Shown here piece after piece: positions 25,205 to 31,333 of a DNA stretch of 31,333 nucleotides. Position 1 is the stretch's first letter. Each line of letters opens with the position of its first letter. The DNA comes from CAZEHS01 sp964649745 (GTDB lineage Bacteria > Bacillota > Clostridia > Peptostreptococcales > Acidaminobacteraceae): positions 1-31,333 of the forward strand of contig CAZYQI010000037.1 of assembly GCA_964649745.1 (NCBI GenBank), written 5' to 3'. The notes beneath the pieces are model-generated. The model was not told where the DNA came from. It saw only the letters and a program-made list of their open reading frames with translations, and searched no databases. The translations under genes and the position numbers were made by a program.

Positions 25205-26013
25205 TAACGCCTTCCGAGGCCAGAGACAGGATACGGTTTCTTGATGAGTCTGCCCAAAACCGAACATGGCTTCATGGGCTGAACCCCTTTGCTCCGCTTA
25301 CCGTGACCCTGATATTCATTGCCTGTATGGTCTCCCTTGACCGTTATGCCCTGTCTGCTCTTATCCCCTTCGCTCTTTATCCGCTTTTCTCCGTTATTGT
25401 CGGCGAGATCCCGGTGAAGGTTCTAACAACCTGGCTGACGGCCTCATTACCCCTTCTGATTGGCCTTGGGCTTGTCAACCCGTTTCTGGACCCCGCAACC
25501 TTTCTTTTCCTTGGCAGCATCCGTATTTCTGCAGGCTGGCTTTCTTTTCTCAGCCTGTTGGTAAAAGGTGTGTTCTCCATAAGCGCTACACTTTGCCTTA
25601 TTTCAGTAACCGGTCTTCCCCGCCTTAGTCTTGCTCTGAAGCGATTGGGCCTGCCGGAGGTACTGATCCTTCAATTGATTCTAATGGGCCGTTATATTAC
25701 CCTCTTACTGGAGGAAGGCGTCAGCATCCTTTCCGCATGGAAGCTCCGCTCCCAAGGGCAACGAGGGCTTCCGCCGGCCATATGGGGCCCCCTGATGGGA
25801 CAATGGCTGATGCGGACCTTGGATCGTTCCCATCGAATCTTCCAGGCAATGAAGCTGAGAGGCTTTTCGGGAGAATATCCGCTGGCTCCTCTTTCACCGT
25901 TAAACCAACAAGACTGGAAGTATATGAGCCTGTGGATTCTCTATTTTCTGATCAACCGGGTGATAAACCTGCCCCAGCTCATAGGATATCTTCTGACCGG
26001 AGGCCTTTCATGA
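25201..26013 (+). CDS. nikQ: ECF transporter transmembrane subunit (NikQ/CbiQ)
   Basis: A 270-residue T-component that couples the metal-binding subunit to the ATPase. The start is TTG, overlapping the stop of nikMN (TTGA), with AGGAGG 4 nt upstream. Several membrane segments and the cytoplasmic coupling-helix region (ILSAWKLRSQGQRG and RIFQAMKLRGFSGEY) with its two Ala/Lys-Arg-x-x-Gly-like motifs are visible; these bind the ATPases in this family. It overlaps nikO by 4 nt (ATGA). Confidence 0.92.
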   Translation: MITPSEARDRIRFLDESAQNRTWLHGLNPFAPLTVTLIFIACMVSLDRYALSALIPFALYPLFSVIVGEIPVKVLTTWLTASLPLLIGLGLVNPFLDPATFLFLGSIRISAGWLSFLSLLVKGVFSISATLCLISVTGLPRLSLALKRLGLPEVLILQLILMGRYITLLLEEGVSILSAWKLRSQGQRGLPPAIWGPLMGQWLMRTLDRSHRIFQAMKLRGFSGEYPLAPLSPLNQQDWKYMSLWILYFLINRVINLPQLIGYLLTGGLS

Positions 26014-26741
26014 CTTCACCCATTATTGAACTTATAAACGCAGGATGCGTGTACCCCGACGGCCACCGGGCACTCCGGAACATCAGTCTGACGATCCCTC
26101 TTGGACAGAGAATCGGACTCATCGGTGCCAACGGCGCAGGTAAAACCACTCTGCTTTCCATGATTACCGGATTAATGCTTCCACTGGAGGGCACCATTTC
26201 CATAGGGGGCACTGAGCTCACCCCGTCTTCCTTGGAAAACGCACGGCGTCGATTGGGCTTTGTGTTTCAGAACCCTGATGACCAGCTTTTCATGCCCACC
26301 GTCCAGGAAGACGCGGCCTTTGGTCCCAGGGCCGCACGGCTGCCGGAGCCGGAAGTGGCACAGCGTGTAACCACAGCCCTGGAACAGACCGGCACGCTGC
26401 ACCTGAAGGACCGCTTTACATGGAAGCTTTCCGGAGGAGAAAAAAGAGCGGCCGCCATTGCCTCCGTCTTAGCCTGTGCACCGGAATTCCTTATTCTTGA
26501 TGAACCTACCGCCGGCCTTGACCCCCGATCACGACGGGGGCTTATTGAACTGCTGAACGGCATGCCCCAGGGGTGTCTGATCGCCTCCCATGATATGGAT
26601 TTTGTGCTGGGCATTTGCCAAAGAACTGTTATACTGAAGGCAGGGGAAATAGCAGCAGACGGCCCCACTGACCAGCTGCTGCGGAACCGGACGCTGTTGG
26701 AATCCTGCGGCCTGGAGCTGCCCTTATCTCATCATGTATAA
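26010..26741 (+). CDS. nikO: ECF transporter ATPase (NikO/CbiO)
   Basis: A 243-residue ABC ATPase. All motifs are present: Walker A GANGAGKTT (39-47), Q-loop Gln87, LSGGE (140-144), Walker B LILDEP (161-166) and H-loop His194. The ATG at 26010 overlaps the nikQ stop (ATGA), with GGAGG 6 nt upstream; the same frame is open further 5' but that is inside nikQ. Only one ATPase gene is present, so the enzyme should act as a homodimer. It powers metal uptake by NikMN-Q. Confidence 0.94.
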   Translation: MTSPIIELINAGCVYPDGHRALRNISLTIPLGQRIGLIGANGAGKTTLLSMITGLMLPLEGTISIGGTELTPSSLENARRRLGFVFQNPDDQLFMPTVQEDAAFGPRAARLPEPEVAQRVTTALEQTGTLHLKDRFTWKLSGGEKRAAAIASVLACAPEFLILDEPTAGLDPRSRRGLIELLNGMPQGCLIASHDMDFVLGICQRTVILKAGEIAADGPTDQLLRNRTLLESCGLELPLSHHV

Positions 26742-26752
26742 CCGGAGGTGCT

Positions 26753-27571
26753 ATGAATACCCACCAACTGACTGAAACCACCCTGCTGGACTACCTTAAG
26801 CAATATGAATCCCTATGCATCGCTTATTCCGGAGGCGTTGACAGTACTCTGCTGCTGAGTCTGGCTGCAGAAACTCATCCCGGAAGGGTGACGGTCGTCA
26901 TCGGAACCGGCGATTTTGTGCCGGAGCAGGAGGCCGTTGAGGCGATTGCCTTCGCTCGCAGCCTTGGAATCGAACCGGTGACGGTTGATGTTGACTTTCT
27001 CAGTAATCCTTTGGTTGCAAGCAACCCCACCGATCGTTGCTACCACTGCAAGCACATGATTTTTCAGGAAATCCTTAAAGTGGCTGAAGCCCGGGGTATG
27101 GAGGTTGTGATGGACGGCACGAACCATGACGATCTTGGCGATTACCGCCCGGGGCTCCGTGCTCTTAAGGCCTTGAAAGTAGTCAGCCCCTTTATGGAAA
27201 CCCAAACAACCAAGGAAAGCATCCGCGCTCTGTCTCAGGCCAGGATGCTGCCAACGTGGGACAAGCCTGCATTATCTTGCCTTGCCTCGCGGATCCCAAC
27301 AGGAAAACCTATTCTCCGGGAAACGCTGAGGGCCGTTGAGCTGGGGGAGGCTCTTCTTCGACGCATCGGGTTCCGACAGTACCGCCTCCGGTTCCATGGA
27401 GAAATCGCCCGCATTGAAACACATCCCGATGACTTCCAGCTGCTGCTGTTTAACCGCCATCAAATCATCCGTGAAATGAAGAACCTTGGCTTCCGCTTTG
27501 TCACCCTTGATCTGGAGGGCTATCAGGTTGGAAGCATGAACAACCCGGATCATATGACCATGAACCCATAA
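26753..27571 (+). CDS. larE: LarE, sulfur insertion enzyme of nickel-pincer cofactor synthesis
   Basis: A 272-residue PP-loop ATP pyrophosphatase that adenylates and thiolates the carboxylates of P2CMN made by LarB. The PP-loop SGGVDS is at 26-31. Cys176 in PALSCLASR coincides in number and context with the sacrificial sulfur-donor Cys176 of Lactobacillus plantarum LarE. A CxxC pair (Cys96, Cys99 in RCYHCK) is also present; three cysteines are used by [Fe-S]-type LarE proteins, so either mechanism is open. GGAGG lies 4 nt before the ATG, 11 nt after nikO. Confidence 0.94.
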   Translation: MNTHQLTETTLLDYLKQYESLCIAYSGGVDSTLLLSLAAETHPGRVTVVIGTGDFVPEQEAVEAIAFARSLGIEPVTVDVDFLSNPLVASNPTDRCYHCKHMIFQEILKVAEARGMEVVMDGTNHDDLGDYRPGLRALKALKVVSPFMETQTTKESIRALSQARMLPTWDKPALSCLASRIPTGKPILRETLRAVELGEALLRRIGFRQYRLRFHGEIARIETHPDDFQLLLFNRHQIIREMKNLGFRFVTLDLEGYQVGSMNNPDHMTMNP

Positions 27572-27587
27572 GAACAGGAGAACACGC

Positions 27588-28355
27588 ATGCATCATGACC
27601 GACTGCTCGACCTGCTGAAAAACGTTCAAAATGGTCAGGTTTCTGCTGAAAGCGCCCTAAATAGTCTCAAGACCCTCCCTTTTGAAGATCTTGACTATGC
27701 CAAGGTGGATCACCACCGAGAGCTGAGAAGCGGCTTCCCAGAGGTGATTTTCTGCCCGGGAAAAACCCTGGATCAGATTTCCGGTATCGCCGAAAAACTT
27801 ATGCAACAAAGCGAAGGCAGTATCATGGCATCACGGGCAACACCGGAAATATATGAGGCCGTCCGTAAAATTGCTCCCGATGCCCTTTGGCACGAGGCCG
27901 CCCGAATTGTTCAGATCCCCCGAAAAAAGGCCATACCTCTTCCTAAATCCGTGCTGATTGTAACAGCCGGAACCTCTGATATCCCCGTAGCGGAGGAAGC
28001 CGCCGTCACTGCAGAGATCATGGGGAACCCGGTCAAACGCCTTTTCGATGTAGGCGTTGCGGGACTTCACCGGCTATTGGCCCATAAAGGGGTTCTGGAC
28101 GACGCCGGAATCATCATCGTAGTGGCGGGAATGGAAGGGGCCCTGGCCAGCGTTGTAGGAGGCCTTACGAACCAGCCTGTGATTGCAGTTCCCACCAGCG
28201 TGGGCTACGGCAGCAGCTTCGGCGGAGTAACCGCTCTGTTGGCCATGCTGAACAGCTGTGCCAACGGCATCGGGGTCATGAACATCGACAACGGATACGG
28301 CGCGGCATGTCTTGCCACCAGAATCAACCGGCTTAGCCGTCAGGAGGAACTATGA
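27588..28355 (+). CDS. larB: LarB, P2CMN synthase of nickel-pincer cofactor synthesis
   Basis: A 255-residue enzyme that carboxylates and hydrolyses nicotinic acid adenine dinucleotide to pyridinium-3,5-biscarboxylic acid mononucleotide. The C-terminal half is the AIR-carboxylase (PurE-like) fold seen in TAGTSDIPVAEEAA and VPTSVGYGSSFGGV. The N-terminal half carries HHRELRSGFPEVIFCPGKT, a family signature. AGGAG lies 7 nt before the ATG. It overlaps larC by 4 nt (ATGA), suggesting coupled translation. Confidence 0.94.
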   Translation: MHHDRLLDLLKNVQNGQVSAESALNSLKTLPFEDLDYAKVDHHRELRSGFPEVIFCPGKTLDQISGIAEKLMQQSEGSIMASRATPEIYEAVRKIAPDALWHEAARIVQIPRKKAIPLPKSVLIVTAGTSDIPVAEEAAVTAEIMGNPVKRLFDVGVAGLHRLLAHKGVLDDAGIIIVVAGMEGALASVVGGLTNQPVIAVPTSVGYGSSFGGVTALLAMLNSCANGIGVMNIDNGYGAACLATRINRLSRQEEL

Positions 28356-29725
28356 AGATATTGTATTTCGACTGTTTCGCCGGAATCAGCGGCGATATGA
28401 CCATTGGGGCCATGCTGGACCTGGGCGTATCGGCGGACTGGCTTACTCAGGAGCTTTCCAAGCTAGGCCTTGGCGGATACACACTGAAAGTAACCCCTGA
28501 TGAGAAAAAGGGCATCAGCGGCACCCGGTTCCGGGTGATCCTTGAAGACAGCAGCGGTCATGAAACGGAAGATCCCGGCCTGCTGGCTGCACAGAACGGA
28601 CACGGACACGATCATCAGCACTTCCACGATCACGAAGATGGCAGCGCCCATGAAGATCCTCACAGCCATGAGCATGACCACGGTCACCATCACAGCCATA
28701 GTCACGACACCCATGGTCATAGCCATACCCACGAACATGTCCACGGATCGGAGTCGCACCCCCATTCCCATAGCCACAACTCCTATTCCGACATCCGTCA
28801 GCTTATCCTGAATAGCGGTATTGACGAGGATGCCAAGGGTACCGCCCTTCGCATCTTTCATCGCATTGCCCGGGCAGAAGCCAAGGTCCATGGTAAGGAT
28901 CTGGATACGGTCCATTTTCACGAGGTTGGAGCGGTTGACTCCATCGTTGACATCGTCGGAACAGCCCTTTGCCTGAAGGCACTGGGCGTAGACCGTATCT
29001 ATTGCTCCCCTGTCCACACCGGCAGCGGTTTCATCAAGTGTGCCCACGGGTTTATGCCCGTTCCGGCCCCGGCAACCCTGGAGATATTCACAGAAAGTGC
29101 GCTTCGACCTTACGCCACCCACCTTCGCGGGGAATTCACCACCCCGACCGGCGCAGCTATTCTGGCTGAAATCGCCACGCCTCTGGACGGCCTTCCGTCG
29201 GCTACGATTATAAAAACCGGCTACGGAGCCGGCACAAAGGATTTTGAAATCCCCAACATGCTGAGGCTTATTCTGGCGGAACATCCTGACGAACCGGCTC
29301 AGCCCATCTGGTCCTTGGAAGCCAATATGGATGACATTCCCGGAGAGGTGCTGGGCTACACCCTGGAAAAGCTCATGGCCGCCGGTGCTCTGGATGCCTA
29401 TTACACCCCCGTGCAAATGAAGAAAAACCGGCCGGGAGTTCTGCTCACCGTGCTTTGCGCCCCTGATCACCGCTCTGCGCTGGAAGCACTGATTCTGAGG
29501 GAAACCACCACACTGGGGCTTCGCCGCCACTCTGTGGACCGCACCACCATGCACCGGCATACAGATACCGTTGAAACCCCTTGGGGGCCGGTACGGATCA
29601 AGATTGCATCCTGGCAGGAGCTCCGCAAGGTTTCTCCGGAATATGAAGATTGCCGCCGGATTGCGGAAGAACAGGGGCTTCCTCTGCGGGATGTAATGGA
29701 GAAGGTTATAAAATTGTCTGAATAA
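28352..29725 (+). CDS. larC: LarC, nickel-inserting cyclometallase (single uninterrupted gene)
   Basis: A 457-residue CTP-dependent nickel chelatase that inserts Ni into the dithio pincer nucleotide. The N-terminus ILYFDCFAGISGDMTIGAMLDLG is diagnostic. Residues 84-142 form a His-rich insert with about 26 His, mostly HGH/HSH/HDH units, likely nickel storage or binding. Unlike the L. plantarum gene, which needs a programmed frameshift between larC1 and larC2, this reads as one frame across both parts. It is the last gene of the operon, before a terminator. No larA follows. Confidence 0.94.
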   Translation: MKILYFDCFAGISGDMTIGAMLDLGVSADWLTQELSKLGLGGYTLKVTPDEKKGISGTRFRVILEDSSGHETEDPGLLAAQNGHGHDHQHFHDHEDGSAHEDPHSHEHDHGHHHSHSHDTHGHSHTHEHVHGSESHPHSHSHNSYSDIRQLILNSGIDEDAKGTALRIFHRIARAEAKVHGKDLDTVHFHEVGAVDSIVDIVGTALCLKALGVDRIYCSPVHTGSGFIKCAHGFMPVPAPATLEIFTESALRPYATHLRGEFTTPTGAAILAEIATPLDGLPSATIIKTGYGAGTKDFEIPNMLRLILAEHPDEPAQPIWSLEANMDDIPGEVLGYTLEKLMAAGALDAYYTPVQMKKNRPGVLLTVLCAPDHRSALEALILRETTTLGLRRHSVDRTTMHRHTDTVETPWGPVRIKIASWQELRKVSPEYEDCRRIAEEQGLPLRDVMEKVIKLSE

Positions 29726-29733
29726 TATCTAAA

Positions 29734-29790
29734 AAGGGCGACAGCGAATCCGGAATTAATTCCAATCCACTGCCGCCCTTGCTATTTTTT
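29734..29790. terminator. Bidirectional terminator between larC and the DUF3810 gene
   Basis: AAGGGCG-A-CAG (29734 on) pairs with CTG-C-CGCCCTT (ending 29780), with an inner GGAATTAATTCC palindrome. T-rich sequence follows on the plus strand (29784-29790) and a shorter A-run (29731-29735) on the other side serves the convergent gene. Confidence 0.75.
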
Positions 29791-29798
29791 GCTGTCTA

Positions 29799-30926
29799 TT
29801 ATTCTCCAACCTTCAGGTTCCCGCTGTTCACTTCCAGCAGCAGATCCACCATGCGCCCGTAGCTGGCAACGCCGTCCTTTTGCCCATTGGCCTTCAAATA
29901 CCGGTCATTCATTTTATCCTGCACCCTTTCCGCAGGGCCTTCATAACGCTCCCAGAATCTTCGGTTGGCCTCCAGGTCCGCCCTGACAGCCGGCCCGTAC
30001 GCTGCCTTCAGCCGCTGATATTCCTCCGGGTCGGCATCGTACAGGGCGTTCATTCCGTATACAAGTCCCAAAAGGGCTCCGGAGTACCGATAATCGGCAT
30101 CCGGGTGATATCGGCAAGTAAGCCACGCAATAAAATTCGCCTCGTCCTCCCGGGCGTATCCATAGACATGGGCCATTTCATGCATGGCGGTTGCCGGTAA
30201 AAAAGCCGCTGTAACCTGCCCGTTCACATTGGCCTCTCCCGTAAAAGGAAAATAGATCCCGGCGATGCCTGCGTAGCTAAGGGCAGAAGAATTCCATACC
30301 CGTTTTGGCTCCCCGTACCGTTCTTTGAAGATACCCAGGTTTTCCGATGCCTTTATAAATCCCGGGGCCGTATTGATAGGAATGCGTCCCTTAGGTCCGC
30401 TGTGAATCATGATGCCGTCAGCCCCCCGTGCCACAGACAGCGACAGGCCGTTGGCATCCCATATCAGCCTTTCACAAAGCAGGGACAGCTCAGCTGTGGT
30501 ATGCCTGCTTACTACCACCCCCAGCTGATTTCCCAGAGGCAGCCTGTAGTAATTAAACCCCCAAAGCAGGTTGAAAAGAACTCCTGCTGCTAGAACGAGG
30601 GAAAAAAATCGCAGTACCGCACTGGCCCAGCACACCCTTTCCCGATGCCCACGGCCCCATCGCAAGACTAAAAGGCCACCCCCTGCCACCACCGATAGGA
30701 TCAACATACACAGAAGCATCTCGAACAGAGAGAACGGCACCATGGAGGAAATCCGGTTCAATCCCTTCACAAGGACAGGGTATGCCCCCTGAGAATAGAA
30801 TTTTTCAATCCCCTCAACATCCCGTTTGGCCCATTCTTCCAAAATCAGAAGAAACAACAAGATCCCCGGCAGGATGAATCGGTCCGCTTTTCCAGGAACT
30901 GCATTCATCTCTTTCACACCTCTCAC
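29799..30926 (-). CDS. DUF3810 membrane protein with HExxH metallopeptidase motif
   Basis: A 375-residue protein with three N-terminal hydrophobic segments (about 17-31, 62-88 and 104-124) and a C-terminal domain carrying a zinc-protease-like HEMAH (249-253) and a following Glu262 in DEANF. This matches the DUF3810 family, whose substrate is unknown. A GTG at 30926 is 2 nt after the stop of the upstream gene; an ATG at 30908, with GAGGTG upstream, is an equal alternative and only removes six residues. It forms a unit with the small membrane protein gene. Confidence 0.85.
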   Translation of the reverse strand: MRGVKEMNAVPGKADRFILPGILLFLLILEEWAKRDVEGIEKFYSQGAYPVLVKGLNRISSMVPFSLFEMLLCMLILSVVAGGGLLVLRWGRGHRERVCWASAVLRFFSLVLAAGVLFNLLWGFNYYRLPLGNQLGVVVSRHTTAELSLLCERLIWDANGLSLSVARGADGIMIHSGPKGRIPINTAPGFIKASENLGIFKERYGEPKRVWNSSALSYAGIAGIYFPFTGEANVNGQVTAAFLPATAMHEMAHVYGYAREDEANFIAWLTCRYHPDADYRYSGALLGLVYGMNALYDADPEEYQRLKAAYGPAVRADLEANRRFWERYEGPAERVQDKMNDRYLKANGQKDGVASYGRMVDLLLEVNSGNLKVGE

Positions 30927-30928
30927 CT

Positions 30929-31195
30929 TCAGGCTTCCATAGACTCCAACCGCTTATTTCTGTAATACAGTACCACATCTGCCGAAACCATCAGGGCGTT
31001 CAGAGCGTATAGATAGACCACCATGTCTGGCTTATAGATCAGCTTGTGAATGATTCCGAATCCGTAACCGATGATCACGAAGAAAAGAAAGTGAACACTT
31101 TTCCCCCCTGTTTTACGCGAAGTCCAGGATTTGTGGATGGAAAACGGCCACGATGCCCCGAAGCAGATCAGCATCAGGATTTCATAAATGCTCAT
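30929..31195 (-). CDS. Small PQ-loop-like membrane protein
   Basis: An 88-residue protein with three membrane segments and a SWPFSIHKSWTSRKTGGKS motif resembling single-PQ-loop (SemiSWEET-like) families. The ATG at 31195 is chosen because AAAGGAG lies 6 nt upstream; the frame is open further upstream to 31297, but that extension runs into the group II intron end and lacks a ribosome site. Transport function is possible but unproven. It precedes the DUF3810 gene by 2 nt. Confidence 0.75.
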   Translation of the reverse strand: MSIYEILMLICFGASWPFSIHKSWTSRKTGGKSVHFLFFVIIGYGFGIIHKLIYKPDMVVYLYALNALMVSADVVLYYRNKRLESMEA

Positions 31196-31280
31196 GATAC
31201 TCCTTTCCCGGCATTTCGCCGGCACTTCCCACGGATTTTTACCGCCCTTAGGATAGCATTTTAGCCTGGGTTTGTCCATG

Positions 31281-31333
31281 ATCGAGTAGGAGGCCACCCA
31301 TTAGTTGAGTGACCGTCCTCTCACACCACCGTA
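31281..31333 (-). mobile_element. 3' end of a group II intron (domain V end and domain VI)
   Basis: Read on the minus strand from the edge, TACGGTGGT-GTGAGAGGACGG is the 3' half of a domain V-type helix. It is followed by a domain VI hairpin (GGTCACTC / GGGTGGCC around AACTAAT) and the characteristic terminal CCTACTCGAT, ending at 31281. The rest of the intron, probably with a reverse transcriptase, lies beyond the window. The downstream exon begins CATGGACAAACCC, upstream of the small membrane protein gene. Confidence 0.7.

Noticed and set aside
28463..29560. Minus-strand reading frame of 365 codons antisense to larC
   Set aside because: The His-rich GC-biased larC sequence keeps the opposite strand open by chance; no ribosome site or family motif is present.
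28352..29725. Programmed frameshift in larC as in Lactobacillus
   Set aside because: The gene is one uninterrupted frame from the N-terminal signature to the C-terminal end, so no recoding is required.
1..31333. CRISPR array, tRNA or rRNA genes
   Set aside because: No regularly spaced direct repeats, no cloverleaf-like gene with TTCGA-type arm and no rRNA-like sequence were seen.

Overview
The window looks like the chromosome of an anaerobic, Gram-positive-type Bacillota, most likely a clostridial lineage. The reasons are strong GGAGG ribosome sites, several TTG and GTG starts, a class D-like sortase, a large SLH-anchored S-layer-type protein, a c-di-GMP-I riboswitch, PhoP-type boxes of TTAACA-N5-TTAACA form, the thrC/apgM pairing and a complete lar cofactor operon. 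There are no rRNA, tRNA or CRISPR loci. The only mobile DNA I can support is the 3' end of a group II intron at the right edge.

Left part (1-6250, all minus strand). A c-di-GMP-I riboswitch with its own terminator lies at the left edge and points out of the window. Next come a two-gene unit (cupin/HD-GYP protein then sortase) and a three-gene unit encoding a lipoprotein peptide-type binding protein, a membrane histidine kinase and a response regulator with an XRE-type DNA-binding domain. No ABC permease or ATPase accompanies the binding protein, so the unit reads as a sensory system.

Surface protein (6253-11703). One very large secreted protein has six related modules of about 115 residues, an Fn3-like region, two Big2 domains, a cadherin-like domain, a glycine linker and three C-terminal SLH domains.

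Metabolism and transport (11892-23863). thrC and an ApgM-type enzyme form a probable threonine unit, with ApgM the likely homoserine-kinase substitute. azlC-azlD lie divergent from an XRE-cupin regulator, with a clear promoter between them. A DUF47/PhoU-like gene and a PiT phosphate transporter form an operon preceded by two PhoP-box pairs. A loose minus-strand series follows: a CHASE4-PAS-GGDEF-HD-GYP c-di-GMP enzyme, a GNAT acetyltransferase, an MFS transporter and a CitG-like protein.

Nickel block (23972-29725, plus strand). A good promoter and a 160-nt leader containing a terminator and a possible antiterminator precede nikMN-nikQ-nikO-larE-larB-larC, all tightly spaced or overlapping. 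Together they import nickel and build the nickel-pincer nucleotide cofactor of LarA-type racemases. larA itself is not in the window.

Right edge (29734-31333). After a bidirectional terminator there are two minus-strand genes, a DUF3810 membrane metallopeptidase-like protein and a small PQ-loop-like membrane protein, then the group II intron 3' end. The recurring theme is c-di-GMP (one sensor RNA, two HD-GYP proteins, one of them with GGDEF) next to surface-protein genes.
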